Shown: positions 41,238 to 51,879 of the stretch, in pieces
Position numbering within the stretch: position 1 is the stretch's first letter
Layout: every line of letters starts with the position of its first letter
Source: Megascapheus bottae
Lineage: Eukaryota; Chordata; Mammalia; Rodentia; Geomyidae
Reading direction: 5' to 3'
Assembly: GCA_024803745.1 (NCBI GenBank)
Contig: JANJXV010000039.1
Location: 10,477,001-10,541,000 of the forward strand
DNA: 64,000 nucleotides
Notes under the pieces: model-generated
Database searches by the model: none
Told to the model about the DNA's origin: nothing
The model's input: only the letters and a program-made list of their open reading frames with translations
Program-made: the position numbers and the translations under genes

Positions 41238-41530
41238 TCTTGGGGCTTGAGCTCAGGGCTTGGGGTGCCTAGTATGTGCAAAGACCTGGGTTCGATTCCT
41301 TGGTAGCACATACATAGAAAAGGATGGAAGTGGTGCTGTGGCTCAAGTGGTAGAGGTCTAGCCTTGAGAAAGTCCAAGGACAGTGCTCAAGCCATGAGTT
41401 CAAGCCCCAGTAGTGGCAAAAAAAAAAGTCTCACAGATTTGACTACCTGGACTGGCTCCCAATCATGCTCCTCCTATCTCAGCCTCCTGAGTAGCTAGGA
41501 TGCCGGGTGTGAGGCATGGGTGCCCAGCTG
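41238..41530 (-). mobile_element. Minus-strand SINE split by IDL-Geo
   Basis: 'ttggggcttgagctcagggc' on the left and 'gtctcacagatttgactacctggactggc' through 'gagtagctaggatgcc' on the right belong to one copy interrupted by a plus-strand IDL-Geo. Confidence 0.85.
41266..41428 (+). mobile_element. IDL-Geo SINE, 5' truncated, nested
   Basis: Begins at 'cctagtatgtgcaaagacc' (A box missing), B box 'gggttcgattcc', complete Geo half, A10 tail. 5' truncation fits incomplete reverse transcription. Confidence 0.9.
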
Positions 41531-41945
41531 TCGTGGACAGTTGTGTCCTGTTTAGTTGCCAGGCCCTGACTTTCTGTGAGGCTGTGTCTCTCTATGCCCA
41601 CAGTATTAGTACCCAGGATCTGGGGGGGGGAGCATGAGATGAGGTCACAGAATTTTCAAAAGCTGGGGAGTGAGTCTGCGAGGGGCTCTTCTTCCTACAC
41701 ACAGTGAGAACAAAGGTTTTTGGACAGCTGACCAGGTTAGGATTCCTGTGGACCCTAAGCTTGGTGTAGGATCCTGGGAAATCTCAGTTCAGGAGAGCCT
41801 GGGGTCTAGAAGAAGAGGAAGAAATGGATTCAGGGCTCAAGATGCATCTTGACATCCACCCATCCATCTATCCATCTGATATATCCATTTTGAATACATT
41901 ACTTCAGAAGGCTCGAGGCAGTCCTAGCTCTGTTTCCTAGTGAGA
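41531..41945. other. Unique DNA, no gene seen
   Basis: G-run at about 41,621. No supported gene. Confidence 0.35.
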
Positions 41946-41947
41946 TC

Positions 41948-41948
<1 letters not shown>

Positions 41949-42022
<74 letters not shown>

Positions 42023-42476
42023 CTCTGTCATTCTCCTCCTCTTGCTATTCTCCTCCTTCCTCAGTATGTTTTCCTTGTCTCTCTTCTCTCTCTCCCTCTC
42101 TCTCCCTCCCTCCCTTCCTCCCATTTTCTCTCCAGTCTCTCTCCCCTTTCTTTCCTCTCTCCTTTCATTCTTTCATCTCTCTTCTCTCTCTCTCATTCTC
42201 TTCTCCCTTTCCCTTCTTCCTCCTCTACTTCCATTTTCTTTCCTCTCTCTCTCTGCTCTCTTATTCTCCTCCCTCTCCTCTTCTCTTTTCTCCTCCCCTC
42301 TCTTCTTCTTTGCTCCCTCCTTCCCTCCTTTATTTTCTCCTTCTCCACCTCCTCTGTATCTGCACCTGTCTCTCCTGTTTATCTCTCCTTCTCACTATAA
42401 TCCCCTCTTCTTCCTCTCTGTGTCTCTGTCTGTCTGTCTGTCTGTCTGTCTCTGTCTCTCTGTCTGTCTCTCTGCC
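41949..42476. repeat. (TC)n and polypyrimidine tract, about 525 bases
   Basis: A TC array (41,950-42,018), then irregular CTCC/TTCC pyrimidine, then a (GTCT)n run at 42,419-42,475. It gives a 210-codon Ser/Leu/Phe frame that is purely low complexity. Confidence 0.97.
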
Positions 42477-42549
42477 ATCCAGCCTGTAATAAAATGCCAG
42501 CCCAGCAGTCCACAGAGCCTCTGCACTGAAAGCTGCCTCTTTAAGAACT

Positions 42550-43110
42550 TATCTCGTCTGTTCAGAAATTGACTGTGAAAATTCTAAGTAATGGTGTGAC
42601 ATGCTCACACTCACTTTTTGTAGTTAATCCTTCACCGAGGGTCAGGCGCCCCTCTCTTCTCGGTGGTTCATTTGATTGTCACCTTGCACAAAAACCTCCC
42701 AGCCCCAAGCACTCTCTGCTGGGTTGACAGGCAGTCCGGGTACTGAGCCGCCTTGGCGCAGGAATAACTGAATTAGAAAAAAGCTGCTGGCGTTGTAATA
42801 AAGCGTTTAATGGACAGACAGCCTCTCCTGCCTTCCTTGGGGTAACACTAAATCCCTTTTTATTGTAGTTTGCACAGATGTTAGTGAGTTATCCATTTCT
42901 CTAATCATACTAGAAGTTGGCACATCCATCTTAAATAAGGGGACCAGCCCACTCGCTCTTCCACAGTCGCCTTTTTCTAATAAACTTCAGTCCGTTCTAG
43001 GTCACTTTTACCAATACAAATAAAATTCAAACAAATAAAAAGTATATTGTCTCATGATGAGATTTATATAATTATGTCCCTTAGGTCACTTTAAATTTAT
43101 CCGGGAAGGG
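42550..43110. promoter_or_regulatory. Candidate conserved non-coding element
   Basis: Repeat-free block with retained CpGs. Contains 'ggcgttgtaataaagcgtttaatgg', 'tcatttgattgtcaccttgc', and, near the end, 'acttttaccaatacaaataaaattc'. The density of TAAT-type and CAAT-type cores without transposon debris is typical of developmental enhancers. Confidence 0.4.
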
Positions 43111-43299
43111 ACACCCCTGCACAACACTTATTAGAGCCGGAACCTTCTCTGACTTGGGGACAACTCAGAGAAACACAGACCCTCAGCTTCTGCTGTCCTG
43201 GGTTGCCCCAGCTTGTGACTGGTCCTTAGGTGCAGAATAGCTTTCAGACCCATCTTGACCAAGCTCCAGAGACCACAGACCCAAAGATATGCTTACCTG

Positions 43300-43370
43300 T
43301 CTGCCCTCCCTTCCTTTTTCCTTCCCTCCCTTTCTCCCTCCCTCCCTTCTTCCTTCCCCCTTCCTTTTTT
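43300..43370. repeat. (TTCC/CCCT) pyrimidine tract at a SINE 3' end
   Basis: Irregular 'ccctcccttccttttt' units run into the tail complement of the next SINE. Confidence 0.9.
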
Positions 43371-43603
43371 TGGTGCTAGTACTAGGGCTTGAACTCAGAG
43401 CCAAGGACTTTATCCTTTAGCTTCTTTCCCCAAGACTGGTGCTCTACCACTTGAGCCACAGCTTCTCTTTTGCCTTTTTGGTGGTACACTGGAAATGAGA
43501 GTCTTGTAGAGTTTTCCACCCAGGATAGCTCTGAATGTTGATCCTCACATCTCAGCCTCCAGAGAAACTAGAATTACAGGCGTAAGCTGCCAGCGCTCAG
43601 CTT
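43371..43603 (-). mobile_element. 7SL-headed Geo-tailed SINE
   Basis: Complement: 'tagtactagggcttgaactcag', 'ggtgctctaccacttgagccaca', 'ctagaattacaggcgtaagc'. Flanked on both sides by pyrimidine tracts. Confidence 0.9.
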
Positions 43604-43705
43604 TCTCTCTGTCTCTGTCGCTCTCTCTGCCTGTCTCTCCCTCCCTCCCCCTCCCTGCTCCTCTACTCCCTCCCTCCCTCCCCCCTTTTTTTCTTTGCTC
43701 TTTCC
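43604..43705. repeat. Pyrimidine tract (CTCT, CCTC)
   Basis: 'tttctctctgtctctgtcgctctctc' followed by CCCTCC units. Confidence 0.9.
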
Positions 43706-44675
43706 AGGCTAGTATTCCACATTCGGATCAGCTTCATGAGCCACCCAAGATATTTCTGTAAAACGCATTTTGCAAGAGAGGCTGCATGGAGAGATTTTCA
43801 AACACCCCCAATGTGTTTGTTAAAAGGAGAAGGCAGGGTGGGGAGGGGGATGTTGCAAATAAAACAAAACAAGAAACCAACCCAAACCAAACAAAAATCA
43901 TCTCCTAGCCAGCAAGGTGTACACAACACCACAAGTTGTGTGGAACTGGCAAGGGTCACGTGAAGTTCAGGCGGGGATAATGGATGGCGGTGGTGAGGGG
44001 CTGCTTTCTTCTTTTCTGTGGCGCGGATGGTCTCCCAGTGGTAGGCGACTGTTGATAGATTGGCAGATGCTGAAAGCAAATGCTTTCCTGGTGACCCGGG
44101 CAGGCCTTCTTCGAAGTGCTCAGGGCAAAGGCTGGGCGGCAGAGGGTTCAGACCCATTCCAGAGTGGATGGCAGAGGCCCCATGACACAAATGCCTCTGT
44201 CCCCCCATGCTGGCCTGCCTGGCACTGCCTCCTAGAAAGCTTCTTGATGCCACCCAGGCCTGTTTTTTGTGTGCACAAAATTCCTGCTCTCTGGGGTCTC
44301 CCCCCCCCCCAACCCCCTGCACACACTGCAAGTGAGAAAGGTTCTCTCCCTTTGCTGGTCCAAGCAGCCACTTCATAAATCAAAGATGATGGGCGATGTG
44401 TTAACCCTTGGATGACTGGCTGTGAAACAGAGAGAGAGAACCACACCGTAGAAGCCTCAAGTAAAAAGCCAAGGGAACCCTGACACTGAGAAAGCCATCA
44501 ACACCCCCAACAACAACTTAGACGGCCACAGCCTAAGCTCACGAAGGGACCTTGGCATGTGGAATTTTCTTGCTCACCTTAGAGCCAGCAAACACATCCT
44601 CCAGGGGAAACAGAAGTACCACAGATAATAGGGAGTGACCTAAATTCAATCTAATGACAGCATAGAGAAGCCGAG
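43706..44675. other. Unique GC-moderate DNA, about 1 kb
   Basis: A 192-codon minus frame (43,798-44,376) and a 153-codon plus frame (43,917-44,378) overlap. Neither shows a domain or splice signals, so both look like chance frames in GC-richer DNA. Confidence 0.4.
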
Positions 44676-44678
44676 ATT

Positions 44679-44895
44679 AGAGCTGGATGTAGGTGTCTCA
44701 CACCAGTCATTCTTAGCTGCTCAGGAGACTGAGATCTGAGGCTCATAGTTCCAGTCAGCTCAGGCAGGACAATCTCATCTCTCCAATTCATCACCAAAAA
44801 GCCAAATTTAGAGGTGTGGCTCAAATGAGCACAAAAGCTTAGGATAGTGTCCAACCTCTGAGTTCAAGCCTCGGGACTGGCACCAAGAAAAAGAA
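44679..44895 (+). mobile_element. 7SL-headed Geo-tailed SINE
   Basis: Head 'ttcttagctgctcaggagactgagatctgagg', tail 'gagttcaagcctcgggactggca', A/G-rich end. Confidence 0.87.
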
Positions 44896-44951
44896 AAGAA
44901 AGAAAAAGAAAAGCTGAATGCCTAGTCTTCTATCCCTTTCTCGTCTTTTTT

Positions 44952-44979
44952 GTTCATTCATTCATTCATTCATTCATTG
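44952..44979. repeat. (ATTC)n microsatellite
   Basis: About six ATTC units. Confidence 0.9.
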
Positions 44980-45057
44980 GATAATCTGGAGAGCACATTG
45001 GTATCAAAGATAGGGCTCAGATCTAGGTAGCTGGGGAAATCTTAAGCAAAATTTGAG

Positions 45058-45266
45058 TCAGAAGCTGGTGGCTCACACCTATCATTCTAGCTACTCAAGA
45101 GGCTGATCCGAGCAAGCCCGGGCAAGAAAGTACAGGAGACTCTGAGCTCCAATGAACCTGAGAAAAGCTGGAAGTAGCTGCACGGCTCAGGTGGTGGAGT
45201 GCCAGCTGCAAGCAAAATCTGAGGGAGAGCCCAAGCCCTTGAGTTGAATCTTTAGTTCTGATAAAC
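45058..45266 (+). mobile_element. 7SL-headed Geo-tailed SINE
   Basis: Head 'gctggtggctcacacctatcattctagctactc' and tail 'ctcaggtggtggagtg' to 'gagttgaatctttag', then the CA array. Confidence 0.87.
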
Positions 45267-45271
45267 ACGTG

Positions 45272-45320
<49 letters not shown>
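45267..45320. repeat. (CG/CA)n microsatellite at a SINE 3' end
   Basis: 'cgtgcgcgcgcacac' then a CA array of about 23 units. Confidence 0.95.
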
Positions 45321-45321
<1 letters not shown>

Positions 45322-45395
45322 GGACCAAGGGATGTGTTTCAGTGGTAGAACCTGGCCTTGACCCCTTTAGACCCTTTGATCCTCAGCACTGCAAA
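45321..45395 (+). mobile_element. ID-like SINE fragment
   Basis: 'gtttcagtggtagaacctggccttg' and 'gatcctcagcactgcaaaa' match a rodent ID monomer with its middle shortened. Confidence 0.6.
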
Positions 45396-45478
45396 AGTAA
45401 ATAAAAATATTTTATTTAGTCCAATTGTAATGGGGCAAAATAATGAGTTTTCCCCAAGACACTCCAAATCTGTAAATT

Positions 45479-45690
<212 letters not shown>

Positions 45691-45691
45691 A

Positions 45692-45825
45692 CTGCAGTCC
45701 TAGTCCAGTAAAACTTGTATTGAAATTCCAACCAACAACACCGAGATAATAAATGTGTGTTGTTTTAAGCCACCTAGTTGGTAGTAATTTGTTAAAACAA
45801 TGATAGAAAACTAATAGACGAGTAT
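45692..45825 (+). mobile_element. MaLR/ERVL-type LTR 3' end
   Basis: 'aataaatgtgtgttgttttaagccacctag' then 'ggtagtaatttgttaaaacaatgatagaaaactaatag' is a signature of ancient mammalian LTR 3' ends. No viral coding sequence. Confidence 0.65.
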
Positions 45826-45987
45826 ACCAAATATTATCATTTCCACATGCAATCAATGTGATAAATTATGAGATCTATTGCATCCTTTCATTATATATTT
45901 TTGGACTAAGTCTTTGAAATCCAGCATGTCTTTGTTTTATCGACATGCTTTATTTTAATCACATTTCAAATGGTTAAAAACATCATG

Positions 45988-46196
45988 TAGCCAGGTTCTG
46001 GTGGCTCATTCCTATAATTCAAGCTACTCATGAGACTAATATCTGAAGCTGAGCAGGAAAGTGCTTAAGACTCTCATCTCTAATGAGCCAGCACAAAGCT
46101 GGGCTGGAGGGGTGGTTCAAGTAGTAGAACACCAGTCATAAGCAAGCAAACTAAGCAAGTACAAGGTCCTGAGTTCAAAGAAGCAAAATAAAACAA
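45988..46196 (+). mobile_element. 7SL-headed Geo-tailed SINE
   Basis: Head 'gccaggttctggtggctcattcctataattcaagctactc', tail 'ggtggttcaagtagtagaac' to 'cctgagttcaaag'. Confidence 0.86.
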
Positions 46197-47125
46197 ATCC
46201 CCAGACCACAATATATATTTCCTGCAAGGAAATATAAGTACAGTAGTTCCATATAGCATGGCACTAAGGGCATTTTAGGACATCCAAGTTTCTATCACAA
46301 CTCCTTGACTCTGCCCCTTTGGGGCTGAAAGTATAGAAAACATGGGATTGAGTCAATGAACATGTTCCAAAAAAATTTTATTGACAAAAAACCCCAAGAA
46401 GAGCACAAGATTTGGCTCTCTGGATTTTGTCGCTATCCATTTTATCAATTGCCTAGTATTCGACTCTAAACACGGCAGAAATGTTTCTCTACAGCTTATA
46501 TGACATTAATTAGTTTGCTATCAAGCTTTCCTGTATTATTAACTGTAAGGTAGGCATCTCTTCTATGGCTCCTACTGGATGGGTAAGAGTGCGAGAGTTT
46601 CTTTAAATGAAATTTTTGCAAAATAAAAACAGTAGGTTGGTGTATCAGCATATATTTTTTTAAATTCCGTACTTGGAATCTGGCTGTTTTATGGCATGCT
46701 TCTACCAATTGACCTCATGGTCCTGGGCAAGAAAGTAGTCATTAATCCTTGTGTGTGTATCTACTCCATGAAAACCTGGTCATAGTGGGTTAGCAAGAGC
46801 TGTCTTCTCGTCTTGGAACCCTTGTTCTCAGCCTTCCTCTGTGGTTCCCCTGGCTCCTCTCTCAGTGAGAGGTCAATTCCACAGAAGGGGACAGAGTCCG
46901 GGGCTGCCGTGTGATAAGCCAGAACACTTACTCAAAGGGTGGACTTCTATTTTATACCCTTTCCACTTGTTAAGCTTAATTCCCCGAGCACAGTGCACTT
47001 TTGTTAAAGGAAAAGAAAATAGAGAGAAAAGAAATCTATACACCACTTTGCTTTGACATTGATGACCTTGAGAAGGATTTTGCAAGGTAGGAGATTGATT
47101 TCCTGGCCTATACAAACATCATTTT
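46197..47125. other. Repeat-free DNA, possible constrained block
   Basis: No gene. 46,380-46,600 ('ccattttatcaattgcctagtattcg', 'gacattaattagtttgc') has CNE-like texture. Confidence 0.35.
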
Positions 47126-47126
47126 C

Positions 47127-47285
47127 CTTCCTTCCTTCCTTCCTTCCTTCCTTCCTTCCTTCCTTCCTTCCTTCCTTTCTTCCTTCTTTCCTTCCTTCCT
47201 TCCTTCCTTCCTTCCTTCCTTCCTTCCTTCCTTCCTTCCTTCCTTCCTTCCTTCCTTCCTTCCTTCCTTCCTCCCTTCCTCCCTT
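47127..47285. repeat. (TTCC)n array, about 155 bases
   Basis: Long TTCC tetranucleotide array with TTTC interruptions, running to a SINE remnant. Confidence 0.97.
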
Positions 47286-47392
47286 TTTCTCCTGTCCTCA
47301 GGGATATGTGCTTCACATTCTGACCCTCCAGATCTCTGCCTCCAGAGTAGCTAGGATAACAAGCACGAGATACCAGTGTCTGGCTTTCATGG
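47286..47392 (-). mobile_element. 7SL-headed SINE remnant
   Basis: Complement of the head only: 'ctccagatctctgcctccagagtagctaggataac'. The (TTCC)n array lies where the tail should be. Confidence 0.78.
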
Positions 47393-48438
47393 GATAATTC
47401 TTATTGCATACCCAGTGCAATAGAGTCTTAATGAGTCACAGTGGTGTCACTAAGAAGCTGACTTTGAAAGCCACTGGACTAGTGACTTGGGAAGCAAGAT
47501 GGACACACCATGCACACACAAACACACAACACACACTTATGCACACATATTTGTATTCAAGGAAGCATTTTGTACTAGAATTGGAAGACATGGGTGTTAG
47601 CACATATCCACAAAGCCTATCCTCAGAAAACTTCCTGGTAAAATTCCATAGTGGACTTTTTCCTTTCTTTCTTTTTTCTTTATCAGGTAGAAATCTCAGT
47701 CTGTAGAACTGTCATCTAGTGGGAAATTTATCGGAGAGAATTGACTCTTTGTCTCTACAAAGCCATGAAGGGAATGCATCTAAGTGCTAGTTGTATGCAC
47801 AGTACCAAATATTTTAAATGCACTTGTTCTGACGAAGAAATGTTATGAAGTTAACTTTTGTGTTTGTGGGGGGGAGTAATTAAACAATTGTCACCACTTG
47901 AAATTATCCTCCATTGTGAACTGACATCATTAAATCTTCCCTCCTTGCTAAAGAATAATGGAGGGGGAAAATGCATTTAATTAACAGGTATGACAAGCTC
48001 CAGACCATTGATGATGCCAGTCTCAGCCTGGATTTCCCAAGTGGATTTTGTACTTCCTATCCTGTTAAGATGGGAAGCAAAGCCTGGGTTGCATGGAGGA
48101 TGGAGTGGAATTCTCCCACGCTGGGATGAAGTTTCCTGGGCCTGTGTGGTGTGTGGGAGGGAAGCTGTTGCTTGGCTCAGCCAATCAGGTGAAGCTTTGG
48201 CTTCCATGCAGAGCATGTAGAAGGGTACAAGCCTGAGCCTTTGTCTTCCTCTGCTGCCATATGCAGCATAAGCTCCTCTCCCAACCTTTTTGCGTATTCA
48301 CCACTGGAGCCATTTCTTTGATCATTTTGTGGGGAGAGGGGTTGGGTTGAAAAGTGAGCACTAGGATAAGGAAAAAAGAGACTTGGGGTGTAGACCCCAA
48401 GGAAGGTATCTTGTACTGGTTGCCTTATTGTCTTGATT
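47393..48438. other. Unique DNA, no gene seen
   Basis: About 1 kb without SINEs. 47,870-48,010 ('taattaaacaattgtcaccacttg', 'catttaattaacagg') is CNE-like. 'ctcagccaatcagg' near 48,178 is a CCAAT-type motif. No supported exon. Confidence 0.4.
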
Positions 48439-48444
48439 AAGGAA

Positions 48445-48628
48445 GTTGATGGCCTTCTCTCTTTTTTCTTTCATTTCATTTCTGTCTCTTTCCCTTTTCC
48501 TTTCCTCCCTCCTCCTCTCTCCTTCCCTCCCTTTCCTGTCTTCCTTCCTTCCTTCCTTCCTTCCTTCCTTCCTTCCTTCCTTCCTTCCTTCCTTCTTTCC
48601 TTCCTTCCTTCCTTCCTTCCTTCCTTTA
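48445..48628. repeat. (TTCC)n array in pyrimidine tract
   Basis: TTCC units from 48,541 with a TTTC interruption. Confidence 0.97.
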
Positions 48629-48912
48629 TAAAATGGATATTGTTAGAGGCCTGCCAGATGTATTGGGACCATGCAGCATTCTTCAGGGGAAATAAAGCCA
48701 ATCAGAAGAATAATGAGGAAATTAATATCTCTCCAGAGAGCCTGATGGGGTTTTCATGAAATCAGCCAAGCTTTACCTCTGTCACTTACTGGCCTCATAC
48801 TCCAGACAGGCTGTGGCCAGCCACCTGCTTCCTTCTCCTTCTCTCTTTGTTCAACTTTCTCCTGGTTATTACTGATAACTGAATACTCAATTATCAAGAT
48901 TTTAGTTAGTGT
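48629..48912. other. Unique DNA, no gene seen
   Basis: Includes 'aagccaatcagaagaataatgagg', a CCAAT-type motif. No known repeat. Confidence 0.3.
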
Positions 48913-48914
48913 TT

Positions 48915-49125
48915 TGGTGCCAGTACTGGCACTCTTGAGCCGTGGACTCTTTCTTGGCTTTATTGCTCAAGGCTGGTGCTCTATCCCTTGAGCCAAATCT
49001 CCACTTCTGGCTTCTTGCTGGTTAACTGGAGATAAGAGCTTCTCAGATTTGTCTGCCCAGGCTGTCGTCAGATCTCAGCCTCCAGAGTAGCTAGTACTGC
49101 AGGTGTGAGCCACATACCCAGACTG
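48915..49125 (-). mobile_element. 7SL-headed Geo-tailed SINE
   Basis: Complement: 'ttttggtgccagtactggcac', 'ctggttaactggagataagag', 'ccagagtagctagtactgcagg'. Confidence 0.87.
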
Positions 49126-49361
49126 CCACTCAATGATTTGAACTGCACTTGATACTTCTCATTTCGGAAAATAATTAAATTCTTAGCTCTATTTGTTCAC
49201 ACTCTTGCCTAGAAAGGTTTCTCAGTGAGAGGGACAGCAGGGCCACACGGTGTACGGGTGAGCATTCTTTGCTTGCCTGTTTCCTTGGAGTACACGGAAG
49301 ATGGGAGGGTCCCTGGCAGCTAGATTGTGAGGTCGAATGGGGACAAGGACAGCATCTAGCT

Positions 49362-49472
49362 AGACTGCAGGCATGGCTCAAGTAGTAGAACATCAGCCAG
49401 AGGAAGAAAGCTGTGCAAGAATGCTAGGCTCTGAGTTCAAGTCTTGATACTGGCAAGAGGAAGAAAGGAGAG
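49362..49472 (+). mobile_element. Geo tail fragment
   Basis: 'caggcatggctcaagtagtagaac' to 'ctgagttcaagtcttgatactggcaagag'. The 7SL head is missing. Confidence 0.75.
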
Positions 49473-49562
49473 AAGGAAATGAGGGAGGGAAGGAGTTGTC
49501 TCAAGTTACATGATTTCATTTTTACATGTATAAGTTGAATCTTATAAGTATATTCACCTACC

Positions 49563-49690
49563 CTTCCCTCCCTCCCCTTCCTTCCTTCCTTCCTTCCTTC
49601 CTTCCTTCCTTCCTTCCTTCCTTCCTTCCTTCCTTCCTTCCTTCTTTCCTCCTTCTTCCTTCTTCCTTCTTCCTTCTTTCCTTTCCCTAT
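49563..49690. repeat. (TTCC)n array
   Basis: About 17 TTCC units with CTTC-rich flank. Confidence 0.97.
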
Positions 49691-49799
49691 GTCTCTCCAT
49701 CCCTGCTCCCTCCCTGGTTCTCCTCTCTGATGCTTGATTCACTGAATTTTTCTTTCAGTGATTTGTCTCTGAGTAACACCAAAGAAAGTTTAAAAACAA

Positions 49800-50088
49800 C
49801 AGCTGGACACCCATAGCTCACATTTGAAATTCTACCTACTGAGGAGGTTGAGATCTGGAGGATCAAGGTTCAAAGGCAGCCAAGGACAAGGAAAATCCCT
49901 AAGACCCTTATCCCCAATAATCACCCAAAAGCCCAGAAGTAGAACTGTGGTTCAAGCAGTTGAGCACTTTCTAAGCTTGCACTAAGCTACGGGACAGAGC
50001 TCAGGCCCTGAATTCAAGTCCTAGGACTGGCTCCAAAACCAAAAAACCAAAAACCAAAAAAAAAAAAAAAGAAAAAAAAACAAGAAAC
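49800..50088 (+). mobile_element. 7SL-headed Geo-tailed SINE
   Basis: Head 'cacccatagctcacatttgaaattctacc', tail 'ggttcaagcagttgagcac' to 'gaattcaagtcctaggactggc', with a long CCAAAA/A-rich end. Confidence 0.85.
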
Positions 50089-50094
50089 AATCAT

Positions 50095-50350
50095 AGAACC
50101 AATCTGACCCAGCCTGTGAACATTTTCCAAATTAACCAAGCTGCATTTACAGGAGTCCCTCCCCACCGCGCTTGGGCAAAATGATTCAAAGCCCGCCACA
50201 TGATTTCATCTGAGCAGACTCTAATCCACTTACTTAATGAAATACATAATTAACATATTATAATTGCAGTAAAGATGGTTTTGACAGAAATCATTTCCCG
50301 AATCTAATACCGTGGTAATTTAATCTGTTCCTCACTCCCTAACACGACCC
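50095..50350. promoter_or_regulatory. Candidate conserved non-coding element
   Basis: Repeat-free with 'aatgaaatacataattaacat', 'attataattgcagtaaag', 'accgtggtaatttaatctg' and intact CpGs ('ccaccgcgcttggg'). ATTA-rich enhancer-like texture. Confidence 0.4.
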
Positions 50351-51240
50351 TCTATGATTAAGTTTCATAAGAATCTTTTTTTGATTGATTGACTCATCTG
50401 ATGGGCCTGGGCCTTGAAAAAAAAAAAAGAAGCAGCGTCTGTCAGTTTCCTGAGCGGCATATGAAGCCATGGCAGATGGTAATGGTGGCGCCTCTGTGCT
50501 CAGGGCTCCCTGTGTGGTCCTCTCATCTCCTCCTGCTTCGTGTCTGCCCTTCCCCTGTTCTAAATACCCAGATAATCCACCGCCTCTTGCCTGAATCCCA
50601 AATCTAACCCCACCCAGCCCTTCTCCAGTGGCCCTTTCTCTGATGGGGGTGAGGGGATGGGGCTGTGAATCTGTTAGTAAAGGCAGTCCAGCCAGAGCCA
50701 GGACCTGTTTGGGTGTGCTCTTGACAGGCATGAGATGCCAGCCTCCCTTGCTTTGTCATCTCCTGTCTATATCCCACCAGTTTTCCTAGCTTGGGGTGGA
50801 GGTGGGGAAATGCCCTTGGTCCCCAAGATGGCTGGCTGAATTCTGAGTATTGTCTGGGAAGGAGGAGAAGCCACTTTCTTCCCCTCTGGTCACTCTGTCC
50901 ACTGGGTTCTGCAAAGAGGGGGTACTGAGGACTGTGCAGTCAGAGTTTCAGCTGAGCCCTATCCTTCACTTCCTTAAAATTCATGCACATCTGGATACAA
51001 AGACATACATTATATTTCGCTTTAAAGATGATATTTGCATTTGGTGTCTGAATGCACTGATGGTTGTGATTCTTGGAGAGGTGAACCCCGCCCACTCCCC
51101 TCAAAACTGTGCTTGGCCAAGGAGAACGCAAAGGCTCCCTGTGCTTGTTGTTGATGGGATTCCTCCTGCACCCCCATTAACCTAATAGCTCCCGTGTTCA
51201 GAAAGCTGCTGAGTGGTTGAGGACATTTTGGGACACACAC
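50351..51240. other. Unique GC-moderate DNA, no gene seen
   Basis: Open frames on both strands (for example 50,339-50,731 minus) lack domains. Confidence 0.35.
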
Positions 51241-51246
51241 AAAACG

Positions 51247-51445
51247 GGGTGGCTGTCTGGGGCACATCTTCAATCCCAGGTACTCAGAAGGCTGAGATCT
51301 GAAGATCAGAGACAAGAAAGTCCTGTGAGACTCTTAGCTCCTGTGAACCACCGTGGCTCAAGTGATGATAGCACAACAGTCCTGAGAAAAAAAAGATCAG
51401 GGTAACACCCAGACCCTCACCCTGAGTTCAAGCCCTAGTACCAGC
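51247..51445 (+). mobile_element. 7SL-headed Geo-tailed SINE
   Basis: Head 'cacatcttcaatcccaggtactcagaaggctgag', tail ends 'gagttcaagccctagtaccagc', then the CA array. Confidence 0.87.
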
Positions 51446-51488
51446 ACACACACACACACACACACACAGACACACACACACACACACC
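51445..51488. repeat. (CA)n microsatellite between inverted SINEs
   Basis: CA array with a single AGAC interruption, shared by the tails of two convergent SINEs. Confidence 0.95.
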
Positions 51489-51504
51489 TCTCCCCCCACC
51501 CCTC

Positions 51505-51682
51505 TCCCTAGAGCACTACTACTTGAGCCGTAGCTCCACTTCCAATTTCCTGGTAGTTCATTGGAGATGAGAGTTTCAGACACTTTCCTGTCCTGGGCTG
51601 GCTTTGAATCTCCATCCTCTGAGTTCAGCTTCCTGAGTAGCTGGGATGACAGGTATAAGTCATTACTCTGTGACCTAGCTAG
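51505..51682 (-). mobile_element. 7SL-headed Geo-tailed SINE, inverted neighbour
   Basis: Complement: 'gagcactactacttgagccgtagc', 'ctggctttgaatctccatcc', 'cctgagtagctgggatgacagg'. Tail-to-tail with the copy at 51,247. Confidence 0.85.
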
Positions 51683-51719
51683 CCATCTTGACTGTCTTCT
51701 TTTTTTTTTTTTAAGTTCT

Positions 51720-51832
51720 TTTTTGGTTGGTTGTGGGGCTTGAACTTTAGGCCTGGGTGCTGTCCCTGAGCTCCTCAGATCTCAGTCTCCCGAGTAGCTA
51801 GGTTGACAGGCGTGAGATACCATGCCCGCCTC
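51720..51832 (-). mobile_element. SINE with large internal deletion
   Basis: 'gtggggcttgaactttaggcc' joins directly to 'ctcctcagatctcagtctcccgagtagctagg'. About 120 central bases are missing. Confidence 0.85.
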
Positions 51833-51879
51833 CCATCATGACTCTTAACACAGGGCCCTGCCAGCTTATGCACTTGGGT

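Noticed and set aside
41940..42572. 210-codon plus-strand open frame
   Set aside because: It lies almost wholly in a TC/TCC pyrimidine tract and encodes only Ser, Leu, Phe and Pro repeats. There is no start context, splice pattern or domain.
43798..44378. 192-codon minus and 153-codon plus overlapping frames
   Set aside because: Unique sequence, but no recognisable domain, no conserved motif, and both strands are open at once, as expected by chance in GC-richer DNA.
47053..47397. 114-codon plus frame
   Set aside because: Repeated PSFL codons come from the (TTCC)n array.
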